NCBI RefSeq assembly: GCF_012910705.2 | Contig: NZ_WTVG02000040.1 | Coordinates: forward strand, 62,001 to 126,000 | Direction of reading: 5' to 3' | DNA length: 64,000 nt | DNA from: Aromatoleum anaerobium | Lineage (GTDB): Bacteria; Pseudomonadota; Gammaproteobacteria; Burkholderiales; Rhodocyclaceae | Shown here: positions 37,216 to 46,248 of the stretch, one piece after another | Layout: the number at the start of each line of letters is the position of its first letter | Numbering within the stretch: the stretch's first letter is position 1 | The notes under the pieces: generated by a model | Seen by the model: the letters and a program-made list of their open reading frames with translations, nothing else | Told to the model about the DNA's origin: nothing | Databases searched by the model: none | Program-made: the position numbers and the translations under genes

Positions 37216-38684
37216 ATTCGCTGATCGTCGTCGAAAACCCCGACGACTGGCCGCTGGGCGAGAGCGGCCCGCCGGTCGTTCCCGCCCGCAGTTACCTGAC
37301 CGACCCGGCCTACGGCGAAGACCGCTCGGCGCACGTGTTCAACCTGTGCCAGTCGTTCCACTACCAGAAGCTCGGCTACTACGTTTCGCTGCTCGCCGAG
37401 GCGCGCGGGCATCGGCCGTGGCCGCCCGCCGGCACGATCGAGGACCTGCAGTCGCAGAACCTCGTGCAGGTGCTGACGAGCGAACTCGCGCAGCTCGTCG
37501 AGCAGACGCTCGCGCCGCTGAAGTCGGCGCAGTTCGAGCTGAGCGTGTATTTCGGGCTGAACGTTGCGCAGCGCTACAACGTGCTCGCCGGGCAGCTCTT
37601 CAAGCTGCTGCAGGTGCCGCTGCTGCGGGCGCACTTCGAGCGCGTCAAGGGCCACTGGCAGACGCGCTCCATCGACCTCATCGGCATCAACGACATCCCC
37701 GCGGAGCATCGGCAGTTCGCATTCGACGCCGCGGCGCGACATTTCGCCCGGCGCAGCACCGGTCCGCAGAGCGCCACGCGGCGCTTTCGCATCGCGATCC
37801 TGCACAATCCGGAAGAAGCCCACCAGCCGTCCAACCCTGCCGCGCTGCGCAAGTTCGCCGCAGCCGCCACCGCGCTCGGCATGCAGCCCGAGTTCATCCT
37901 GCCGGGCGATTTCGGCCGCCTGCCGGAGTTCGACGCGCTGTTCATCCGCGACACCACTTTCGTCCACCACCACACGTACCGGTTCGCACGGCGCGCAAAA
38001 GCCGAAGGACTGATCGTCATTGACGACCCGGACTCGATCCTCAAGTGCAACAACAAGGTGTACCTCGCAGAGCTGCTCGCCCACCACAACCTGCCGGCAC
38101 CGCGCACGCTGCTGATCCACCGCGACAACATCGACCAGATCGTGCCGTTGCTCGCGCTGCCGTGCGTGCTCAAGCAGCCGGACAGTTCGTTTTCGGTCGG
38201 CGTCGACAAGGTCAGCGATGAAAGGGAGCTGCGCGCGAAGGTCGCCGAACTGCTCGAGATGTCGGACCTGATCGTTGCGCAGGAGTGGCTGCCGACCGAA
38301 TTCGACTGGCGCGTCGGCATCCTCGACGGCAGGGTGATCTTCGTCTGTAAATATTACATGGCGCATGGCCACTGGCAGATCATTGACCACAACAGCGAAA
38401 CCGGCCGCAACGAAGAAGGCCCGACCGAAGCGCTCGCGATCGGCGAGGCGCCCGAGGATGTCGTGAACATCGCGCTGCAGGCGGCGAACCTGATCGGCGA
38501 CGGCTTCTACGGCGTCGACATCAAGCAAAGCGGCAATCGCTGCTGCATCATCGAGATCAACGACAACCCGAACGTCGACGCCGGCAACGAGGACGGGGTA
38601 CTGAAGGACGCGCTCTATCGCGAAGTCATGGGCGTGTTCCTGCGCCGCCTGGAACAGGACCGCAGTGGAGGAAATCCGGCATGA
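37212..38684 (+). CDS. RimK-type ATP-grasp ligase with N-terminal RLAN domain
   Basis: A 490-residue amide ligase. The N-terminal 200 residues (SLIVVENPDDWPLGESGPPV ... QKLGYYVSLLAEARG) form the RimK-like ATP-grasp N-terminal (RLAN) domain. The ATP-grasp core follows: DDPDSILKCNNKVYLAELL, VLKQPDSSFSVGVDKV, and the Mg-binding block GVDIKQSGNRCCIIEINDNPNVDAG. It joins amino acids to peptide or protein carboxylates using ATP. GTG start overlapping the peptidase stop; ATGA overlap with the GCS2 gene downstream. The substrate is unknown. Confidence 0.88.
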   Translation: MNSLIVVENPDDWPLGESGPPVVPARSYLTDPAYGEDRSAHVFNLCQSFHYQKLGYYVSLLAEARGHRPWPPAGTIEDLQSQNLVQVLTSELAQLVEQTLAPLKSAQFELSVYFGLNVAQRYNVLAGQLFKLLQVPLLRAHFERVKGHWQTRSIDLIGINDIPAEHRQFAFDAAARHFARRSTGPQSATRRFRIAILHNPEEAHQPSNPAALRKFAAAATALGMQPEFILPGDFGRLPEFDALFIRDTTFVHHHTYRFARRAKAEGLIVIDDPDSILKCNNKVYLAELLAHHNLPAPRTLLIHRDNIDQIVPLLALPCVLKQPDSSFSVGVDKVSDERELRAKVAELLEMSDLIVAQEWLPTEFDWRVGILDGRVIFVCKYYMAHGHWQIIDHNSETGRNEEGPTEALAIGEAPEDVVNIALQAANLIGDGFYGVDIKQSGNRCCIIEINDNPNVDAGNEDGVLKDALYREVMGVFLRRLEQDRSGGNPA

Positions 38685-39988
38685 GTGCGGAACACCCGAC
38701 CCCCGCCCGCAGGGGTGCGCACGATGCGGCGCAGAGCTGCGCGAGCCGCGCTCCGGTGCTGGACGCGTTCGGCGGCTACGGCGTCGAGATCGAATACATG
38801 ATCGTCGACCGCGACGGGCTCGACGTGCGCCCGATCGCGGACGAATTGCTGTGCCTCGGGGCCGGACATCCCGCTGCCGACGTCGAGCGGGGCGAGATGG
38901 GGTGGTCGAACGAACTCGCGCTGCATGTGCTGGAAATCAAGAATCGCTTTCCGACCGCGACGCTCGACGCGCTGCCCGAAGCCTTCCATGCCGAGATCAC
39001 CGCGATCAACGCGCTGCTCGAACGGCACGGCGCACAGTTGATGCCCGGCGGCATGCATCCGTGGATGGACCCGCACACTGAAACGCGGCTGTGGACCCAC
39101 GAAAACTGCGCGATCTACAGCACCTATGACCGCATTTTCGACTGCCGCCGCCACGGCTGGGGAAACCTGCAGAGCGTGCACCTGAACCTGCCGTTCGGCG
39201 ACGACGAGCAGTTCGCGCGCCTGCACGCCGCCGTCCGCCTGGTGCTGCCGATCCTGCCGGCGCTCGCGGCGAGTTCGCCGATCGCCGACGGGCGCCTGAC
39301 CGGCTTCATGGATTACCGCCTCGAGGTGTATCGCGACCACCAGCGCCAGCTGCCGTCGTCGATCGGCGAGTGCATTCCGCGCCCGACCGGCTCGCCGGCC
39401 GAATACCGGGCGCAGATCCTCGCGCCGATGTACCGCGAAGCGGCCGAATACGGCGACGGCGGCGTGCTGCAGCACGAATGGCTGAACGTGCGCGCGGCGA
39501 TCCCGCGCTTCGAGCGCAACGCGATCGAGATCCGCGTCCTCGACGTGCAGGAATGCCCGCACGCGGACCTCGCGATCGCCGCCGTGACCGCGGCGCTGGT
39601 GCGGCGGCTCTACGATTCGTACCCGTCCGCGCCCGACGCCGACGGCACGATCCGCACCGCGGCGCTGGTCGCGACGTTTCGCGCGTGCCTGCGCGACGCC
39701 GAGCAAACGCTGATCGACGACGCGAGCTATCTCACGCAACTCGGCCTCGACTGCGGCCCGTGCCGCGCCGACGAGCTGTGGGCGCGCCTCATCGACCTGC
39801 TGCTCGCCGAGGAGCGGCTCGCGCCGCGCTGGCACGCCCCGCTGCAGCTGATCCTCGAGCGCGGCCCGCTCGCGCGCCGCATCGTCGCCGCACTCGGCGA
39901 GGACCCCGGCCGGCTGCAGATGCGCGACGTCTATCGGGAGCTGTGCCAATGCCTGCGCGACAACCGCCAGTTCCAGGGGACGGCGTAG
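38681..39988 (+). CDS. GCS2-family glutamate-cysteine-ligase-like amidoligase
   Basis: A 435-residue carboxylate-amine ligase of the GCS2/YbdK type. FGGYGVEIEYMIVDRDGLDV carries the metal-binding Glu residues. MPGGMHPWMDP, NLQSVHLNLPFGDDEQFARL and SSPIADGRLTGFMDYRLEVY are the central catalytic blocks. Cytosolic. It is coupled to the RimK-type gene by ATGA and overlaps the amidohydrolase by 40 bases. With two different ligases in one operon, a small peptide or modified metabolite is the probable product. Confidence 0.88.
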   Translation: MSAEHPTPARRGAHDAAQSCASRAPVLDAFGGYGVEIEYMIVDRDGLDVRPIADELLCLGAGHPAADVERGEMGWSNELALHVLEIKNRFPTATLDALPEAFHAEITAINALLERHGAQLMPGGMHPWMDPHTETRLWTHENCAIYSTYDRIFDCRRHGWGNLQSVHLNLPFGDDEQFARLHAAVRLVLPILPALAASSPIADGRLTGFMDYRLEVYRDHQRQLPSSIGECIPRPTGSPAEYRAQILAPMYREAAEYGDGGVLQHEWLNVRAAIPRFERNAIEIRVLDVQECPHADLAIAAVTAALVRRLYDSYPSAPDADGTIRTAALVATFRACLRDAEQTLIDDASYLTQLGLDCGPCRADELWARLIDLLLAEERLAPRWHAPLQLILERGPLARRIVAALGEDPGRLQMRDVYRELCQCLRDNRQFQGTA

Positions 39989-40770
39989 CGTCCGCGGCAG
40001 CGGATGCGGCGGGGGGCGACGGCGCAGTCGCCTTCGTCGTTTCCTGCGAGCACGGCGGCAACCGCGTGCCGCCGCGTTACCGCGAGCTGTTCGCGACGGC
40101 GCGGGACGCGCTCGACAGCCACCGCGGCTACGATCCGGGCGCCCTCACCCTCGCCCGCCAGTTGGCACGGACGCTGGCTGCGCCGCTCGTCGCGGCGACG
40201 ACCACGCGCCTGCTCGTCGACCTGAACCGCAGCCCGGGGCATCCGAAGCTCCACTCCGAATGGATCTCTGCCTCGCCGCCCGACATCCGCGCCGGCATCC
40301 GGGCGCGCCACTACCTGCCGTACCGGCGCCAAGTCGAAGAGCTCGTCGCCGGCGCGATCGGCGGCGGACAGCGGGTCGTCCATGTTTCGAGCCACAGCTT
40401 CACGCCCGTGCTCGACGGCGTCGTGCGCAACGCCGATGTCGGCATCCTCTACGATCCAGGCCGGCCGGGCGAAGCGGCGCTCAGCGCGCGCTGGATCGCG
40501 GCGCTTCAGGCACGCGCGCCGCAGCTGAAAGTGCGGCGCAATTACCCCTACACGGGAAAATCCGACGGGTTATGTGCGTGGCTGCGGCGCCACCATGCCG
40601 CGGGCGACTACGTCGGCATCGAGCTCGAAATCAATCAGCGCCATGTCGCGCCCGGGCGCGCCGAGTGGCGCGCGCTGCGGGCGGCGATCGTCGCCTCGTT
40701 TGTCGAGGCGCTGGAGCGGGAGCAAGCGCTGGAGAAACAACGACGCGCTCAGCCCGCGGTCGGCACATGA
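39949..40770 (+). CDS. N-formylglutamate amidohydrolase-family protein
   Basis: A 273-residue zinc hydrolase. FVVSCEHGGNRVPPRYREL, LVDLNRSPGHPKLHSEW and VVHVSSHSFTPVLDG are the family's conserved metal and substrate blocks. Classical members deformylate N-formylglutamate in histidine degradation. No hut gene is here, so within this amidoligase operon it more likely trims or releases the ligated product. The start at 39949 overlaps the GCS2 gene by 40 bases; I see no better one. Confidence 0.87.
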   Translation: MPARQPPVPGDGVASAAADAAGGDGAVAFVVSCEHGGNRVPPRYRELFATARDALDSHRGYDPGALTLARQLARTLAAPLVAATTTRLLVDLNRSPGHPKLHSEWISASPPDIRAGIRARHYLPYRRQVEELVAGAIGGGQRVVHVSSHSFTPVLDGVVRNADVGILYDPGRPGEAALSARWIAALQARAPQLKVRRNYPYTGKSDGLCAWLRRHHAAGDYVGIELEINQRHVAPGRAEWRALRAAIVASFVEALEREQALEKQRRAQPAVGT

Positions 40771-41588
40771 CGACGCGGGGTCGTCGACACGACGTGGCGT
40801 TCATGGCGCTCCGGCACGATCGGACGCCGCGCACCGCGCGCACCGAGGAGGCCGCCACCGGCGCCGGCCAGGAGCGACAGCAGGATCGCGGCGCTCAGCC
40901 ACGCGCTGGCAGCCGACGCGGTCTGCGCGACGTCGATGCGCTCGCCGCCGGCCTGCGCATCGGCCCCGGACGGCGAACGGCCTGTCAGCGCCAGGGCCTG
41001 CTCGGCGGCGCGATTGGCCTGGTCCGGGCTCATGCCGAAGCGGTTCTGCAGCAAATCGACGGCTGCCGCGCGGTCGCCGCGTTCGAGGCTCGACAGCAGC
41101 TCGCCGACTGCGGACTCGCCCGGCGCTGCGGCGGCCGAGGCTGCGGCCGTCGTCGCCGTGTTCGCCGCCATGCCGAACATCCCGCCCAGCGCGTTGCCGG
41201 TAACCGACCCGGTGAGGATGGCAAAAAACAGCATCGTCGCCCCCCACGAGACGACGCCGTGCAGCATGCCGTCCGAAGTGCGCCGCAGGCCGGACGAGCG
41301 GGAAGCGACGTAACCGCCGATGAACGCCGCGATCAGCATGCTGACCGTGTTCCACGTTGCGGCGGCGATCGAGATGCTCTCTCCTTCCGGTCGCTCCCCG
41401 GCGCCGACGACGGCAAGACCCGCGGCAATGCCGATCAGCACGAACAGCACATGCACGCCCAGGCCGACGGCGAAACCGGCAATCACCGCGCTCCAGCGGA
41501 TGCTGTACAACGGGGTGCCTTCCGGCTCGATGGTTACGCTGCTCACGCCTGCAGGGTCCACGCTTCTGGTTTCCGATCTGATTTCCAT
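40749..41588 (-). CDS. multi-helix membrane protein of unknown function
   Basis: A 279-residue protein. Four likely membrane helices: RWSAVIAGFAVGLGVHVLFV, IAAATWNTVSMLIAAFIGGY, GVVSWGATMLFFAILTGSV, and AWLSAAILLSLLAGAGGGLL near the C-terminus, with a helical loop of about 90 residues between the last two. It resembles putative YrzE/TIGR04086-like stress membrane proteins. Start chosen at MEIRSET (41588), with GGAAGGA upstream. It ends inside the convergent amidohydrolase gene (22-base overlap). Confidence 0.75.
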   Translation of the reverse strand: MEIRSETRSVDPAGVSSVTIEPEGTPLYSIRWSAVIAGFAVGLGVHVLFVLIGIAAGLAVVGAGERPEGESISIAAATWNTVSMLIAAFIGGYVASRSSGLRRTSDGMLHGVVSWGATMLFFAILTGSVTGNALGGMFGMAANTATTAAASAAAAPGESAVGELLSSLERGDRAAAVDLLQNRFGMSPDQANRAAEQALALTGRSPSGADAQAGGERIDVAQTASAASAWLSAAILLSLLAGAGGGLLGARGARRPIVPERHERHVVSTTPRRHVPTAG

Positions 41589-41650
41589 GGTCTGTCCTTC
41601 CGTTTGAGAGGGTGAAATGCCCGTCCGCAAGCGGACGCGTGATTCGATCA

Positions 41651-41665
41651 GCAACATCCGTACCG
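41651..41665 (-). promoter_or_regulatory. sigma-54 promoter for the 41588 membrane protein
   Basis: Minus strand CGGTACGGATGTTGC: TTGC and spacing perfect, -24 box GGTACG. Predicted start near 41639, 51 bases before the ATG. The enhancer motif begins 74 bases upstream. Confidence 0.68.
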
Positions 41666-41738
41666 CCTGCTGAAACCCCGCCTGGGCGGGCGAAATTCCC
41701 CAAAACGGGCGGTCAGACGACGGTCCCGAAGCGCAATT

Positions 41739-41766
41739 CTTACGCCGCGCTGTAACTCCTGCTTAC
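41739..41766. promoter_or_regulatory. putative enhancer upstream of the 41588 gene
   Basis: CTTAC-GCCGCGC-TGTAA (41739-41755), an exact CTTAC-N7-TGTAA, followed seven bases later by another CTTAC. Confidence 0.7.
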
Positions 41767-41781
41767 GCCACCGATCCCGCC

Positions 41782-42126
41782 TCATACCGAAGTCATTGCT
41801 TCGCAACTGCTCTTGCACCGCTCGCAGGCGAAGATGCATTCCTCCATCTCGTCCAGATCGCGGCAGCTGCTGATGCACGCGTCGCAGATGTCGGCACAGA
41901 CCGCGCACACCTGGCGGTGCAGCGTCGAGTTGGTCGTCATCACGTTCGCGGCCGCCTGGCAGATCTCCGCGCAGACGATCATGGTGCGCAGATGTTCCGG
42001 CTCGACATGGCGGCCGCCTTTTTCGAGACAGTGTCCGGTCGCCATGGCGAGGCAGACCATCTGGCAGCGCCGGCACAGTTCAATGCAGGCCAGCATTTCA
42101 GGCGATAGCGTGGTTTGTTGGGACAT
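41782..42126 (-). CDS. cysteine-rich four-helix copper-binding protein
   Basis: A 114-residue soluble protein with 13 Cys arranged as CxxC/CxxxC pairs along helices (CIELCRRCQMVCLAMATGHC, CAEICQAAANVM, VCAVCADICDACISSC, CIFACERCKSSC). This is the DUF326 / Csp-like four-helix bundle that stores Cu(I). AGGAGG precedes the ATG. No signal peptide is seen, suggesting cytosolic copper storage or buffering. It has its own -24/-12 promoter. Confidence 0.9.
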   Translation of the reverse strand: MSQQTTLSPEMLACIELCRRCQMVCLAMATGHCLEKGGRHVEPEHLRTMIVCAEICQAAANVMTTNSTLHRQVCAVCADICDACISSCRDLDEMEECIFACERCKSSCEAMTSV

Positions 42127-42180
42127 GGGAAAACCTCCTCTGGCAAGGGTGCGGCACTGGCGCCGGTGACGCGGGCCGTT

Positions 42181-42195
42181 GCAATCGGCGTACCG
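42181..42195 (-). promoter_or_regulatory. sigma-54 promoter for the copper-binding protein
   Basis: Minus strand CGGTACGCCGATTGC, sharing the CGGTACG variant with the promoter at 41651. Predicted start near 42169, 43 bases before the ATG. Confidence 0.68.
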
Positions 42196-42219
42196 GCACG
42201 TCGCGTTCCCGGCTGCGCG

Positions 42220-43086
<867 letters not shown>

Positions 43087-43168
43087 GGCAAGTCTCCGCG
43101 TGCGAATCGCACCACGTAGTGCGCGGCCTGCGATTCACGGGTAGTCAGGTAGTCAGCGATTCACGCGG

Positions 43169-43990
43169 TCAGCTCGCTTCCCCGAGCACGACTGTCTGCA
43201 GCCAGCCGCGGATCTGGCGCACGTGCGCCTTTTCGCTGTCGCGCGCGCTGTGGAACTGCGGCAAGAACTGGTCCTGGTCGGCTTCCGCCGTCAGGCTGAT
43301 CAGCAGGTCCCAGCTCGCGTTGTCGGCGAGCTCGGCGATCAGCATCGCTTCGAGGCAGTGGACGAGCGTCGTGCGCGGGTCGGTGAGGACCTGCATCAGG
43401 CCGCTGATCGCGAGCGCCGAAACCGCCGCGGCAGGGGTCTGCGCCGTCGAGTCGGCGCCGAGCGAATCGAGCGCCGAGGCCAGCACGTGCATGTGCGCCA
43501 GTTCGTCATCGCGCAGGCGCTGCAGGTCGTCGACCGAGAACGGCATCCGCTGCTGCGTCGCGAGCGCCGACGCCTTGTCGATCAGCGCCTGGTAGAGGCG
43601 CACGCCGATGCGCTCGAAGGCGAGCCGCTCGCCGAGCTTGTCGACCAGCACTTCGGGCTTCCTCGCGCCGAGCTTCGACAACGCCGCGGTGAATGCGCTG
43701 GTCAGCACGCCCGGCATCGGCACCGAGCCGATGCGTTCGGCCTCGACCGCGTAGTCGCAACGCACGGCGGCGATCTCCCTGCCATCGGGCATCTCGTCGG
43801 GGGCGCTCACCTCTTCCGGCACCCGTTCGTCCGCATACAACTGCATGCTGTGGACCGACAGCGGCGAGGACTGTGCACCGGTGCGGTTGAATCCGGGCTC
43901 GGTGACGTCATCCATGATCCTTCCTTCCCCAAACTCATGTTCGTCGAATAACCCCCTGAGCAGCGGGCGGATATCGCGTGTCGAGTTCAT
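43169..43990 (-). CDS. ferritin-like domain protein
   Basis: A 273-residue protein. After an about 90-residue N-terminal region, the helical domain carries FERIGVRLYQALIDKASALA, RLRDDELAHMHVLASAL (ExxH), VHCLEAMLIAELADNASWDLL and ARDSEKAHVRQIRGWLQ (ExxH): a ferritin-like diiron site. The Met at 43990 is ATGA-coupled to the preceding gene. An internal Met at 43915 has a better Shine-Dalgarno (GGAAGGA), so the N-terminus is uncertain. Forms a pair with the next gene. Confidence 0.78.
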   Translation of the reverse strand: MNSTRDIRPLLRGLFDEHEFGEGRIMDDVTEPGFNRTGAQSSPLSVHSMQLYADERVPEEVSAPDEMPDGREIAAVRCDYAVEAERIGSVPMPGVLTSAFTAALSKLGARKPEVLVDKLGERLAFERIGVRLYQALIDKASALATQQRMPFSVDDLQRLRDDELAHMHVLASALDSLGADSTAQTPAAAVSALAISGLMQVLTDPRTTLVHCLEAMLIAELADNASWDLLISLTAEADQDQFLPQFHSARDSEKAHVRQIRGWLQTVVLGEAS

Positions 43991-45147
43991 GCTGCTTTCA
44001 GCGACCGGTTGAGTTCAGTGCCCGACGTCCAGTGATACGCCGTCGCCACCCGCGTCGACGGCGACCCGTCGGCGTTGATCCGGCGGCGGTATTCGCGGGA
44101 TACGGGGCTCTCGCGGGCGAGCTTGACGAAATCCACGCCGTTCGCGCGCAGGTCGACTTCCGCTGCGAGCACGTCGCGGACGAAGTCGCGCTGGCTCTTG
44201 AACTCGAGCGGCGCGGGCAGCGTCCGCGCCAGCACTTCGGCCGGATCGCGCTTCTCGTACTGCCTGAACAGGCCGCACACGTGATGCAGGTGGCCCAGTT
44301 CGTAGTCGCAGAAACGCTCCCACATCTCGCGGATGCGCGGGTTGCTTTCCGACCGGGCGCAGCTGTAGTAGCCGTAGACCTCGGTCGCCTCGTGGAGCAG
44401 CCACAGCTCCAGGAAGCTTTGCCGCGGGTCCAGCAGCGAGCCGTACTGCGTCATGTGCTGCTCCTCGACCGACGCGATCTCCGCGTACAGCTGCCGCGCG
44501 ACCGGGTCGGCGAACATCGGGCCGATCGTCATGTAGTAGTCGTGCGTCTGGCATTCGGCGGCGGTGATCAGCGTCGCATGCAGCTTCGTCAGGAAATTGG
44601 CGTCACGGCCATAGGGCAACCGCAGGTCATCGACCGGCGCCCGGTGTCCGTCCACGGTCGGACGGCCCGGGGCGATGTCGGTATGCCCCTGCAGGATGTT
44701 GTTCGAATCCTTGCCTTCGAGCCGGTCGAGCAGCGCCGAGTAGCGATAGAGATGATCGAAATCCTCGAGCAGCCCGAAGCGGTAGACCTGCGCGAGGTAC
44801 GGGTCCGGTTCCCGCTGGGCGACTGCCGCGGTTACTTCGACGGCGACCTGCTCGTACGCGATCGTCGTCTCCAGCGGCGAATGATCGGCCGACAACAACC
44901 CGTTCACCGCAGTTGCCTGGTGCTGCTCGACGCGGCGGATCTCGGCCAGCGACTGTCGCAGTTCGCCATTCATCCGCGCCCCCACGTGGGACAGCCGCAA
45001 CGCGTCGAGCTCGAGCGCGTTCATGAGGATGATGCGTACGCGGGTGAAAGCCTCGTCGTCGAGCTTGCTGATCGGCTTTCCCGCCATGTCCTTCCATGTC
45101 AAAGACTGCTTGTCGATCGGCACCCCTTTATTTTCCAGCAGATCCAC
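43987..45147 (-). CDS. ferritin-like diiron protein (386 aa)
   Basis: A helical protein with likely iron ligands in TIAYEQVAVEVTAAV, IASVEEQHMTQYGSLL (ExxH), WLLHEATEVYGYYSC and FCDYELGHLHHVCGLF (ExxH). It is larger than rubrerythrin-type proteins and I do not know a named family. It may act in iron storage or oxidant defence. GGAGG lies nine bases before the ATG. First gene of an operon with the second ferritin-like gene and probably the SDR; strong -24/-12 promoter 76 bases upstream. Confidence 0.78.
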   Translation of the reverse strand: MDLLENKGVPIDKQSLTWKDMAGKPISKLDDEAFTRVRIILMNALELDALRLSHVGARMNGELRQSLAEIRRVEQHQATAVNGLLSADHSPLETTIAYEQVAVEVTAAVAQREPDPYLAQVYRFGLLEDFDHLYRYSALLDRLEGKDSNNILQGHTDIAPGRPTVDGHRAPVDDLRLPYGRDANFLTKLHATLITAAECQTHDYYMTIGPMFADPVARQLYAEIASVEEQHMTQYGSLLDPRQSFLELWLLHEATEVYGYYSCARSESNPRIREMWERFCDYELGHLHHVCGLFRQYEKRDPAEVLARTLPAPLEFKSQRDFVRDVLAAEVDLRANGVDFVKLARESPVSREYRRRINADGSPSTRVATAYHWTSGTELNRSLKAA

Positions 45148-45222
45148 GGCAATTTCCTCCGGTCGATAAGACTTCGGGAGGCTCGGGCCGGAAAGGCTCG
45201 GGCCTCACCGCAGGAAGATCGT

Positions 45223-45237
45223 GCAAACCGCGTGCCT
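45223..45237 (-). promoter_or_regulatory. sigma-54 promoter for the ferritin-like operon
   Basis: Minus strand AGGCACGCGGTTTGC: perfect -24 and -12 apart from the first base. Predicted start near 45211, 64 bases before the ATG. Confidence 0.82.
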
Positions 45238-45352
45238 GCGGGAACAGGAGGGGGCTGATGGATTCAGGACCCTGCTGGTACGGGAATAAAGACCACGTCC
45301 GCCTCTGCTGCGCGCGCCGTCGCCCGCGTCGCGGGAATTTTCTCCACACATG

Positions 45353-45378
45353 CTGTAGGAATTACAGGCGCGAGTAAG
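45353..45378. promoter_or_regulatory. putative enhancer between ferritin-like and pagL promoters
   Basis: On the minus strand CTTAC-TCGCGCC-TGTAA (45362-45378), an exact CTTAC-N7-TGTAA, followed by TTCC and TACAG. It lies between two divergent -24/-12 elements. Confidence 0.72.
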
Positions 45379-45441
45379 AAATACGCGTCGCTTCGCTGCA
45401 GTGCGACAACGTCGACGAGTGAAACAAATCTTTCGGCACGC

Positions 45442-45456
45442 AGGCAACGGCATTGC
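45442..45456 (+). promoter_or_regulatory. sigma-54 promoter for pagL
   Basis: AGGCAACGGCATTGC: GGCA-N7-TTGC with correct spacing. Predicted start near 45468, 55 bases before the GTG start codon. Confidence 0.68.
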
Positions 45457-45522
45457 TAAGGTGAATTGTTGCCGCCGCCGTGTTGCGCGACACAAACAAC
45501 AACAATGGACAGGAGAGTCATC

Positions 45523-46209
45523 GTGCAGACGATTTCGCCACTCCAACTCCCACTCTCCATCCCCCTCCCCGGCGCCGTGCCACGCGCCATCCCGGCAGGT
45601 TTCCGCTTCCCGGCTCCGATGGGGCGCGGTTGTCCGACAGCAACCGCCAAGCCACCCTTGCAGACCACGCGCCGCCGGCGAGCGCACGGACTTGCCGACA
45701 TGTCGTGCGCGCTGGCGTTGTTCGCTGCCGCGGCCGCGTGCCCCGCCGCGCAGGGTGTCGCCTTGCAGGCCGGAAGCCGCGGCTCGGTCGATAGTGTCGG
45801 CGTGCAGTGGCTGCTGCCGGTCTGGTATCGCACCGAATGGAAGAACTGGCGCATCGCCGGCCACCCGGAACTCCAGTTGAACCGCCACCGCAGCCATTCG
45901 GACGAAGCGGTCCAGGCCGGCGCTTTCGCGACCTTCCGTATCTCTCCGATCCGTACCGGCGCGTACCCGTATCTCGAGGCGGGCCTCGGTCTGAACCTCT
46001 TCTCGGAGGAAAAACTTGGACGCAGGAACCTGTCCACCCACTTCCAGTTCGGCGAACTGATCGGCGTCGGCATCGCCTGGGGAGGCAGGGCCGGGGGCAA
46101 AGGCGAGACATCAGTCGGCGTGCGGCTGAGCCATTATTCGAATGCCGGGCTGAAGCAACCGAATCACGGCATCGAGGTGTTCCAGCTCACGGTCAGCCAC
46201 CGCTTCTAG
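45523..46209 (+). CDS. pagL: lipid A 3-O-deacylase (PagL family)
   Basis: About 228 residues. The C-terminal half is an eight-stranded outer-membrane barrel, with the catalytic His-Ser motif in VRLSHYSNAGLKQPNHGIEVF and AYPYLEAGLGLNLFSEEKLG upstream. PagL removes the 3-O-acyl chain of lipid A. The GTG at 45523 has AGGAG seven bases upstream. This gives an odd 60-residue Pro-rich, Arg-rich N-terminus before a signal-like segment (MSCALALFAAAAACPAAQG), so translation may really begin further downstream. Confidence 0.83.
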   Translation: MQTISPLQLPLSIPLPGAVPRAIPAGFRFPAPMGRGCPTATAKPPLQTTRRRRAHGLADMSCALALFAAAAACPAAQGVALQAGSRGSVDSVGVQWLLPVWYRTEWKNWRIAGHPELQLNRHRSHSDEAVQAGAFATFRISPIRTGAYPYLEAGLGLNLFSEEKLGRRNLSTHFQFGELIGVGIAWGGRAGGKGETSVGVRLSHYSNAGLKQPNHGIEVFQLTVSHRF

Positions 46210-46248
46210 CGGCCGCGCCGGCGAGGAATCGTTCCCTGTGCGGCAGGG

